Below, piece after piece: positions 44,369-50,853 of a DNA stretch of 64,000 bases (its first letter is position 1; each line of letters opens with the position of its first letter). The translations under genes were made by a program, and so were the position numbers. The DNA lies in assembly GCF_000759475.1 (NCBI RefSeq), contig NZ_CP009454.1, forward strand, positions 1,488,001 to 1,552,000. The letters are read 5' to 3'. This DNA comes from Pantoea rwandensis. Lineage in GTDB: Bacteria > Pseudomonadota > Gammaproteobacteria > Enterobacterales > Enterobacteriaceae. Below the pieces are notes generated by a model that saw nothing but the letters and a program-made list of their open reading frames with translations, did no database searches and had not been told where the DNA came from.

Positions 44369-44761
44369 TCACTTATCGAGTGAGAGCAGGGCATCTCTCA
44401 CATGAGATAGCTTCAGCCTGAGAGTATCGACCTCATTACTCAAAGGCTGAGCATTCGATCCGCGACGAATAAGAAATGAAGTGAGGTCATTCAACTTTTG
44501 CAGGGAAGCCGTCAGTTGATGCCAGGCTTCTTTGTTCACCTCTGGAACTAAGGGAGGCAACTGCTTTAGAGCTGAAGATCTCAGCCAACAGCTCCTGCTT
44601 AGCTGTCCTCTGGACTGGTTTACTTTACTCAGCTCAACTTCATTTAATCTGACAGTTACTGAGTATCTGCGAAGACGGTTGGGAGGTAATTTCTTTGCGA
44701 CAGGATTATTGGTAAACGAAGAAGGAAACTCATCATCGAAAATAATATTTATTTTTTCCAT
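44369..44761 (-). CDS. Mobilization accessory protein (MobC-like)
   Basis: 130 residues with RRYSVTVRLNEVELSKV, LSRSCWLRSSALKQLPPLVPEVNKEAW and LNDLTSFLIRRG, the pattern of MobC-type relaxosome proteins that help open oriT. Starts 10 bp upstream of the relaxase GTG on the same strand. Supports mobilization of the island by a helper conjugative element. Confidence 0.8.
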   Translation of the reverse strand: MEKINIIFDDEFPSSFTNNPVAKKLPPNRLRRYSVTVRLNEVELSKVNQSRGQLSRSCWLRSSALKQLPPLVPEVNKEAWHQLTASLQKLNDLTSFLIRRGSNAQPLSNEVDTLRLKLSHVRDALLSLDK

Positions 44762-44903
44762 ATCAACTCCTTTTGATATTTAGGTTTAATAGCAAGTCCG
44801 TATGCTATATGTAAAAAATACCATAAAGATCAATAGTGTCAATGGGTTGGCATTTGATTGTGGGGTGGCTTTGTTCTTTCTTTTTCAACCGAAGGGCAGA
44901 AAA

Positions 44904-44940
44904 AGCAAGGCAACTGAGCATCGCTCAGTTAGCCCTTGCT
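44904..44940. other. oriT-like hairpin upstream of the mob genes
   Basis: The inner stem aactgagc / gctcagtt (loop atc) is extended by agcaagg / ccttgct across a small internal loop. It lies in the 226-bp gap between mobC and the PRTase gene, the expected oriT location. A terminator is an alternative, though no T run follows on either strand. The nick site cannot be named. Confidence 0.5.
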
Positions 44941-44987
44941 AAAAGAATAATTTAATTGTAAGTTATAAGAAAAATTAGAGGTTGGAT

Positions 44988-45731
44988 ATGGGGATTGATG
45001 TTGTAAAAGGTGTTGTTACATTTAACCCTGCTCATGAAGGAGCAGTTTCAACATCAATAGTATCCAATCCGAAGTTTAAAAAAATATATATGAAAGGCTA
45101 TGGGGATGGTGTTTTTGTTTATTCCATTTTTGCTCGGATGAGAACAAAACATAAAGGTGATGGTAATCCATTAATCTATGCTTTAAAAAAAATGAAGGGA
45201 TTCACCATTTCTTTTAAAGAAATCATCAAGTTTAAGGCTAATTCAAAGAAGATCCTTGCGAAAATTTCTAGTCATAAAAATTTCGCTTGTGATATTATTT
45301 TAGTAATGCCCTCATCATCGAATGTAGCGGGAATTTTCGCTAGGTTTGTAGGGTTCGTTTTGAAAAAGGAAGTTGTTTATGATTATTTTGAAAAATGCAC
45401 TATCGATGAAGTTTTAATGAGTTTTAATTTTAATGTTGTAACCAAGAAAGATGAAGAAGATGTCACTGGTGTGCTTTATACCTTGCATAAAATGGATGGA
45501 ACAAAGATCTTTGATTTAAAGGAGATTAATACATCCATAAGACATTACTTTCAGCCTCTTAAAATAAATAAAAAGAGTGTAGGCAGATATGTCTTTGATG
45601 ATAAAGATATACTCTTTATTGATGATGTTTTATCATCTGGAACAACATTATTAAATGCCCATAAATTAATATCAAGTTTGCCAAAGAAGATTATAGCAAT
45701 AACTTTTCTTAGTGACTTGTATAACTATTGA
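44988..45731 (+). CDS. Phosphoribosyltransferase-fold protein
   Basis: 247 residues from the ATG at 44988 (AGAGG seven bases before). The PRPP-binding motif of type I phosphoribosyltransferases is clear near the C-terminus: ILFIDDVLSSGTTLLNA. An upstream loop, MPSSSNVAGIFARFVG, resembles the phosphate-binding loop of ComF-like members. The N-terminal 90 residues are unrecognised. No purine or pyrimidine gene is nearby, so this is unlikely to be salvage metabolism. PRTase folds also occur as effectors in defence loci. A strong promoter for a small RNA overlaps its stop codon. Confidence 0.75.
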   Translation: MGIDVVKGVVTFNPAHEGAVSTSIVSNPKFKKIYMKGYGDGVFVYSIFARMRTKHKGDGNPLIYALKKMKGFTISFKEIIKFKANSKKILAKISSHKNFACDIILVMPSSSNVAGIFARFVGFVLKKEVVYDYFEKCTIDEVLMSFNFNVVTKKDEEDVTGVLYTLHKMDGTKIFDLKEINTSIRHYFQPLKINKKSVGRYVFDDKDILFIDDVLSSGTTLLNAHKLISSLPKKIIAITFLSDLYNY

Positions 45732-45756
45732 CATTTTACTCGAAGTAAAGTACTAT
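45728..45756 (+). promoter_or_regulatory. Strong sigma-70 promoter for the small RNA
   Basis: A consensus -35 box TTGACA (45728-45733), a 17-bp spacer and the -10 box TACTAT (45751-45756). The first bases overlap the PRTase stop codon. Predicted transcription start about 45763. Confidence 0.75.
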
Positions 45757-45762
45757 ATTGAA

Positions 45763-45937
45763 AGCTACAAGACCATATATCGGCCCTATGGTCTATAAAG
45801 ATGAGGCAACCTTTGAGTTGCGGGTTCGCGCAGGCGCCATTCCGGGCCGTCACATAAGGTGGGAATACGGTAAAATAATCCAGGAAGCGACTGGATAGAA
45901 GAAATTTTTGAGGAGGCTTGGCCTCCTCTTTTTCTTT
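45763..45937 (+). ncRNA. Structured small RNA, about 170 nt, unrecognised class
   Basis: An independent unit with promoter and terminator and no reading frame of note. Helices: gaccata / tatggtc (45771-45777 with 45787-45793); gcaac / gttgc (45806-45810 with 45817-45821); attcc / ggaat (45839-45843 with 45862-45866) enclosing cac / gtg; atccag / ctggat (45878-45883 with 45891-45896). The first hairpin's loop contains cggccc (45781-45786), exactly complementary to gggccg (45844-45849) in the third hairpin's bulge, a 6-bp pseudoknot. Local GC is high within AT-rich DNA, which also suggests structure. It does not match tmRNA, 6S, RNase P, SRP or retron RNA as I know them. Confidence 0.75.
45910..45937 (+). 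terminator. Terminator of the small RNA
   Basis: An 8-bp stem gaggaggc / gcctcctc with a TTG loop, followed by TTTTTCTTT. Confidence 0.9.
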
Positions 45938-46458
45938 GGAAATAAATACACCCCCTCCCGCTGCATAATATCTCTTCTTTCTTTCAAAGTCGTATTATTA
46001 ATATCTTCCTATTAGGTCTTATCTTCAGCATAAATCTTGTTGTGAAATATCCGTAATAAAAAGAATCAGGAAATACTTATTTCAATATCAATCTTTTAAA
46101 GTCAAATAATTAACTATCATACATTTCTGTTTTTGAGGAAGGTTAAAATTTTTCTTAATATATTCTAAAAGTCTTTCGAACTCACATAATCATTCAGTGA
46201 TGAACCTCACTCATCGGAGTGGTTTCTTTGTTAAAGAGCATTTCCGGGGGCATGTCATAAATTAAAATGAAAAAAAATACATATAGAACAGGAAGCTAGC
46301 TAGAAGATTTGAATGCTTTAAGGGATACCAAAAATTACCTATTTTTGTATCTACGATAAAAAGTGTTTTATGGGGCTTGATTTTAAAACGACGCGAATGT
46401 CTTCAATTATTTTGAATTTATCTATAGTGCTCATGGAAGAATCTATATTAAATAACGA
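45938..46458. other. AT-rich gap without a recognised gene
   Basis: About 520 bp between the small RNA and the zinc-ribbon gene. It includes a small hairpin cactc / gagtg with ATCG loop (46207-46222) followed by a pyrimidine-rich stretch, possibly a weak terminator. No supported reading frame was found in either direction. Confidence 0.5.
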
Positions 46459-46713
46459 CTAACAATTGAAAGCTAATTTAGGTTTTATCCCATCATTTAA
46501 TCTACACCCTTGACACCATGACTGGACGATGAATCTACCATCACCCATATTTCTCATACCAAAATCATCATATTTGTAGAAAACATGTGTGCCTTCATTG
46601 CTGGAGCATGAAGGGCAACTTTTGAACACCTCGCCATCTTTCTCGATGATCACGGATTCATGTAGTGGCTGCTGACATGTGGAACATACATCTTCCGCTG
46701 GTATCTCAGACAT
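46459..46713 (-). CDS. Small zinc-ribbon protein
   Basis: 84 residues with three CxxC pairs, CSTCQQP (about residue 11), CPSCSS (about 33) and CQGC (about 69), and a final Cys near the C-terminus. It probably binds one or two zinc ions. The ATG follows TGGAGGATCAACCTA. Divergent from the hxs operon. No catalytic domain; a nucleic-acid or protein adaptor is plausible. Confidence 0.65.
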   Translation of the reverse strand: MSEIPAEDVCSTCQQPLHESVIIEKDGEVFKSCPSCSSNEGTHVFYKYDDFGMRNMGDGRFIVQSWCQGCRLNDGIKPKLAFNC

Positions 46714-47034
46714 TAGGTTGATCCTCCATCAGTATATTTAAATCAATGACTTAGAATATGGGGCTTATAGCCCAAAATTTAATCAAATCATAAATTCATG
46801 TAATCATATTCGCATGTGTCATAAAACTTTTCAAAACAAATTTACATTCTGATCCGCGATGATTATCATTGAGGAATAAGAATATTCTGTAACCCACAAA
46901 AGTAAAGTTGTTGAAAAACATTAAGTTATATAGAGTTTCCGTTTTTTTTATATTTTTTCGCGATTCATCGCCTTCTTTGAAAGGTAATTTTAATTTTTTA
47001 ATTTCTGCTTTGATACTTTCTGGATGGTAATGTT
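46714..47034. promoter_or_regulatory. Upstream region of the hxs operon
   Basis: 320 bp, AT-rich, divergent from the zinc-ribbon gene. It contains gatgattatcatt at 46858-46870, which resembles the core of a Fur box (12 contiguous matches in a 19-mer at 46855-46873). No clear -35/-10 pair could be chosen among many AT-rich candidates. Confidence 0.4.
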
Positions 47035-47307
47035 ATGAAAAAAAACATATCAAAAACAATGTATTCAGAATGGGTGCTTCGAAACAGCCTCTATTGGATG
47101 AGTGCTGTTACCCGCTGGAAGCTTGATGAAAACGATCAGAACTGGCTCGTTTCATTCGAACTATGGAATGACGAGGTTGAGTTCGAGTTCGAACGACTGC
47201 TGAATGATTACAAGCTCAGGGAGAAGGTTCAGGCACATACCGGCCAGGTCAGGTCTTCTATCATCGACAATGTTCTGAGGAGCATCGATTCGAGACTTGC
47301 CGAATGA
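47035..47307 (+). CDS. hxsD: His-Xaa-Ser system protein HxsD
   Basis: 90 residues. It contains LLNDYKLREKVQ, the diagnostic LLNDYxLRE block after which this family was defined. Small and acidic, it is found only with the hxsB/hxsC radical SAM pair and may be a chaperone, recognition or scaffold protein for the modified substrate. First gene of a tightly packed operon; its stop overlaps the hxsB ATG (ATGA). Confidence 0.9.
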   Translation: MKKNISKTMYSEWVLRNSLYWMSAVTRWKLDENDQNWLVSFELWNDEVEFEFERLLNDYKLREKVQAHTGQVRSSIIDNVLRSIDSRLAE

Positions 47308-48698
47308 CTACGATGCCATTCAACTTTGATCGCCTGAGCAATGGCAAAGTCTTCATCAGCAACCTTGCTGGCTTTCACAGCTTCGTCAATGACGAAGAGC
47401 TACATCTTCTTGCCGATAACAAATTCCCTCTAGAACAAACAACCTCCCGGCTACTTGAAAGCAGATTGTTCATTGCAGACGATGCGAATCAGGCAGTCTC
47501 AAAAGCCTCACTGAGTTCGGCCTTTGCCAAGCGACTGATGAACGAACTGGCCGTCAGACCAATCTTCATGATTGTGCCGACTCTCAGGTGCGATCACACA
47601 TGCAAGTATTGTCAGGTCAGTAGAGCATCGGTTACCGCTGACGGCTATGACCTGAACCCTGAACTAATACCGCAAATCGTCAGCACCATCAAAAAGCTGG
47701 GCACTCCACCTTACAAGATTGAAGTGCAGGGAGGAGAACCGCTTCTCAGGTTCGATCTCGTTCAGGCAATTTATGAGGAATGCGAGAGTTCATTAGGTAG
47801 TGATGCTTTCGAAATGGTTATTGCTACCAGTCTCTCAATATTGGATGAGAGCATCCTCTCATGGGTTAAAAAGCGAAATATCACCTTCTCCGTCTCTCTT
47901 GATGGTAATGAAGCCATCCACAATAAAAACCGTATCCTTACCGACTCTCAGGCTCACAACAAAGCCGTCACAGGCATTAGAAAAATCACAGAAGAGCTGG
48001 GAGCAAACCGTGTAGCTACGGTAACTACAGTAACTAAGGAGCTGACAAAAGATCCAGCTTCCATAGTGGATGCTCATCTGGCCCTTGGCCTCACTGACAT
48101 GTTTATCCGGCCTGTGAGTCCCTATGGGTTTGCTCAGAAGCAGAGCTTCACTTTTTCAATGTCGGAATATTTCGATTTTTATAAAGAGCTGATGAAGGAA
48201 GTGTTGCTTCAGAATCAGAAAGGCATACCTGTCGTTGAGCATTCGGCTTCAATCCATCTAAAGCGAATTTTCAATCCGGGCTTCAGTGGTTATGCAGATC
48301 TGAAATCACCAAGCGGAGTCGTGCTGAACTGCATCCTGTTTAACTATGACGGCAAGGTCTACGGCAGCGACGAAAGCCGTATGCTCCAAAAAGTAAATCC
48401 CGAAGCAGATTTCAGTGCAGGAGAGTTTGCTTCACTCTCATTCAGTAGCAACAAATACTACCGTTCCGCCCTCTCATCATCATTCAACTTTGCCATGCCA
48501 GGTTGTAACACCTGCGCATATCAGCCTTTCTGTGGAGCAGATCCTTGTCAGAACATCAGTGTTCATGGCGAGCCTGTTGGTGACAAGAGTCGTTCAACCT
48601 TCTGCCAGTATCACAAAGGGATGTTCCGCTTCCTGCTGAATGAAATCTCTCAGGATGGACCAATGGCTGAGATGCTCAAAAGGTGGGCTTATGTCTGA
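47304..48698 (+). CDS. hxsB: His-Xaa-Ser system radical SAM maturase HxsB
   Basis: 464 residues. Radical SAM motif CDHTCKYCQVSR (CxxxCxxC, about residues 99-106). A SPASM-like C-terminal cysteine region binds further clusters: GCNTCAYQPFCGADPCQNIS and FCQYHKG. Enzymes of this type modify peptides, for example by forming Calpha or side-chain thioether or carbon bonds. Predicted substrate is the HxsA protein encoded downstream. Overlaps hxsC by 8 bp. Confidence 0.92.
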   Translation: MTTMPFNFDRLSNGKVFISNLAGFHSFVNDEELHLLADNKFPLEQTTSRLLESRLFIADDANQAVSKASLSSAFAKRLMNELAVRPIFMIVPTLRCDHTCKYCQVSRASVTADGYDLNPELIPQIVSTIKKLGTPPYKIEVQGGEPLLRFDLVQAIYEECESSLGSDAFEMVIATSLSILDESILSWVKKRNITFSVSLDGNEAIHNKNRILTDSQAHNKAVTGIRKITEELGANRVATVTTVTKELTKDPASIVDAHLALGLTDMFIRPVSPYGFAQKQSFTFSMSEYFDFYKELMKEVLLQNQKGIPVVEHSASIHLKRIFNPGFSGYADLKSPSGVVLNCILFNYDGKVYGSDESRMLQKVNPEADFSAGEFASLSFSSNKYYRSALSSSFNFAMPGCNTCAYQPFCGADPCQNISVHGEPVGDKSRSTFCQYHKGMFRFLLNEISQDGPMAEMLKRWAYV

Positions 48699-49803
48699 GG
48701 TGCTGAGAAACGATATTTTCCGGTTTTCATCGGACTTGCCAGTTCAGCAAGGCTTCTATCGCCTATGCAAAACCAAGCCTGAAAATCCTCAATTCTATTT
48801 GCCAAATTTGCTTGTCACTACAACACAACTCGATTCCAGACTGCCTGCATATTTTTCAAATTCGATTGTGAGCCACGAACTTTTCGATTCCATAGAAGAT
48901 GGTGACATTGGGATCGTCAACAACGGCAACATGCTCCGGGTGATACTGTCCCGTAGAGCAAACCACAACACTGTTATGGTCACCGAAAGGTGTAATAACA
49001 GTTGCCTGTTTTGTTCTCAGCCTCCTAAAGCAGGAAATGATGACTGGCTTCTAAACCAGTCAGCTCTCGCTATCGCTTCTTTCTCACTGCATGGAGTAGT
49101 AGGAGTGAGCGGGGGAGAGCCTTTGCTCTATGGCGGAGACTTCCTGCATTTTCTGGACTTCATCATCGAAAATTCACCTGAAACAGCACTGCATGTTTTA
49201 ACCAATGGACGGAAGTTTGCGGATGTCAGCTTTACCCAGCAGATAAAAGAACGAAGCGAAAAGATCAAAATCACTTTTGGCATTCCTCTTTATTCTTCAA
49301 GAGCAACAGTTCATGACTATCTGGTAGGAAGCGAAGGAGCATTTGATGAGACGGTTAGAGGACTGATCAATGCCGGTAACTCAGGTATCAACATCGAATT
49401 GCGAGTCATCCCTACTCAAGCTAACTATACAGAGCTTGATGATATCGTAGAGTTTGCTGGCCGTGTGTTCTCTAACATTAACCAGATCTCCCTTATGGGG
49501 CTGGAATCGATTGGATGGGCCCGTAAGAACTGGTCATCGATCTTCATTGAGCACGACAACTATAGCGAACAAATCCTTTCGGCTGTAGACACTGCACACA
49601 GGTCAGGTATCCCTCTTACCATCTTCAATTATCCTCTATGCCACCTTCCTGAAAGGGCATGGGATTTTGCAACTCAGTCGATCTCTGACTGGAAAAATTA
49701 CTATCCCAAAGAATGTGATGAATGCACTCAGAAGTCTTCCTGTGCTGGTTATTTCAGTTCATCAAAAGGCCGTTTTCATCAACCTCCGAGACCAATAATA
49801 TGA
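48691..49803 (+). CDS. hxsC: His-Xaa-Ser system radical SAM maturase HxsC
   Basis: 370 residues from the ATG at 48691 (AAGGTGGG before it; an in-frame ATG further up lies within hxsB). Radical SAM motif TERCNNSCLFCSQPP; SGGEPLLYGGD is the GGEP SAM-binding motif. C-terminal cysteines CDECTQKSSCAGYF suggest an auxiliary cluster. The paired maturase HxsB is just upstream. The ATGA overlap couples it to hxsA. Confidence 0.92.
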   Translation: MSEVLRNDIFRFSSDLPVQQGFYRLCKTKPENPQFYLPNLLVTTTQLDSRLPAYFSNSIVSHELFDSIEDGDIGIVNNGNMLRVILSRRANHNTVMVTERCNNSCLFCSQPPKAGNDDWLLNQSALAIASFSLHGVVGVSGGEPLLYGGDFLHFLDFIIENSPETALHVLTNGRKFADVSFTQQIKERSEKIKITFGIPLYSSRATVHDYLVGSEGAFDETVRGLINAGNSGINIELRVIPTQANYTELDDIVEFAGRVFSNINQISLMGLESIGWARKNWSSIFIEHDNYSEQILSAVDTAHRSGIPLTIFNYPLCHLPERAWDFATQSISDWKNYYPKECDECTQKSSCAGYFSSSKGRFHQPPRPII

Positions 49804-50438
49804 AAAAGTTTAATTTCGCTGCTCTACTTCCGGGATTTTTGGCACTTAACAATTCAGTCTGGGCAAGTGATTCATCTACTGGTGCCAGTGACTTACCTGG
49901 TATGACCCTGAATGAGCATGATTTGGTGATAGCCCCTCTCAATACCGAAGTGCCGTTCTACATTGCCGGACACAGAAGTCACAGTTCTCACCGTAGCCAC
50001 AGCTCACACCGTTCTTCATCAGGTGGAGGTTACTATGGTGGAAGCACACCTTATTATCCCAAGACATACAGCACACCAAGCACCTCAGAATCATCCAGTT
50101 CAGGAACTCGTTCGTCGTCGTCTTCCTCCTCCTCTGTCCGTTCACTTCGCTCTAATGACACAGATAGCACAACCACAACAAACTCAGCAGGAACCACAGG
50201 TGCTAATCGAGCAAGTAGTAGGCTGACTTCTGATACAGAAAAACGTAAGCGGTTGATCATGAGGGTGCAGTTCGCCTTACTCGATAAAGGTTTTTACAGC
50301 GGTAATATTGACGGGAGCATGGGACCTGCAACACGAACTGCCATCAGGAATTATAGAGTTGCAAATGGACTACCTACACCGGTAAGGGAAACCTTGGATA
50401 CACAGTTGTTAAACTCATTAAGTATTTTAGCTCGTTAA
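49800..50438 (+). CDS. hxsA: His-Xaa-Ser repeat protein HxsA, predicted modified substrate
   Basis: 212 residues. A Sec signal peptide (MKKFNFAALLPGFLALNNSVWA, cleavage about 22) precedes five consecutive His-Xaa-Ser triplets at residues 58-72 (HRSHSSHRSHSSHRS), then a Gly/Tyr and long Ser/Thr-rich linker, and a C-terminal peptidoglycan-binding domain of the PG_binding_1 type (about 143-205: VQFALLDKGFYSGNIDGSMG). Predicted to be modified in the HxS repeat by HxsB/HxsC, exported and bound to the wall. The product structure is unknown. Confidence 0.9.
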   Translation: MKKFNFAALLPGFLALNNSVWASDSSTGASDLPGMTLNEHDLVIAPLNTEVPFYIAGHRSHSSHRSHSSHRSSSGGGYYGGSTPYYPKTYSTPSTSESSSSGTRSSSSSSSSVRSLRSNDTDSTTTTNSAGTTGANRASSRLTSDTEKRKRLIMRVQFALLDKGFYSGNIDGSMGPATRTAIRNYRVANGLPTPVRETLDTQLLNSLSILAR

Positions 50439-50495
50439 AAGGAAGCAATTAGTGTTGGAATCGAGAAGATCCTCAATTATATTTTGGAGGTTGTT

Positions 50496-50777
50496 ATGGC
50501 TTTAATAAATAAATCAGATTTAAAATATACGTATAGTTGGACTGCTATAGGTGATGACGATCCTAAAAGAACAGGTAAGCCTGATAGCACATTGCTCAAC
50601 AGGAACGAAGGATATGAAGTTCTTCCGTTCTTAAATAGGTTTGCAGAAAAGCATTCTTTTAAAAGTAAGGAATCAGCACTCAAGGCTGAGAAGATGATAA
50701 AAGAATACTTGCCTGGTGATATCAGAAGCCACAAGAATGTCACTTCGTGGCTGGAGGATAACTGGAGTAAATATTGA
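50496..50777 (+). CDS. Hypothetical protein between hxsA and the anticodon nuclease
   Basis: 93 residues from ATG 50496, after GGAGG. Sequence includes GYEVLPFLNRFAEKHSFKSKESALKAEKMIKEYLPG, which looks like a small alpha/beta fold. No family recognised. A terminator follows, so it is separate from the ATPase gene. Confidence 0.65.
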   Translation: MALINKSDLKYTYSWTAIGDDDPKRTGKPDSTLLNRNEGYEVLPFLNRFAEKHSFKSKESALKAEKMIKEYLPGDIRSHKNVTSWLEDNWSKY

Positions 50778-50789
50778 CGATCATATACA

Positions 50790-50820
50790 AATGGCTCATT
50801 TATGAGCCATTTTAAATGTT
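50790..50820. terminator. Terminator between the small gene and the ATPase gene
   Basis: The arms aatggctcat (50790-50799) and atgagccatt (50802-50811) form a perfect 10-bp stem followed by a T-rich tract. Confidence 0.75.
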
Positions 50821-50853
50821 TTTTGTGTCTTGTAGAATAAAAGGAATATATCA

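Noticed and set aside
45763..45937. Small RNA as a retron RNA or hammerhead ribozyme
   Set aside because: No reverse transcriptase nearby and no msr/msd layout. A GATGAG stretch recalls the hammerhead core but the matching CGAAA and GTC parts are absent.
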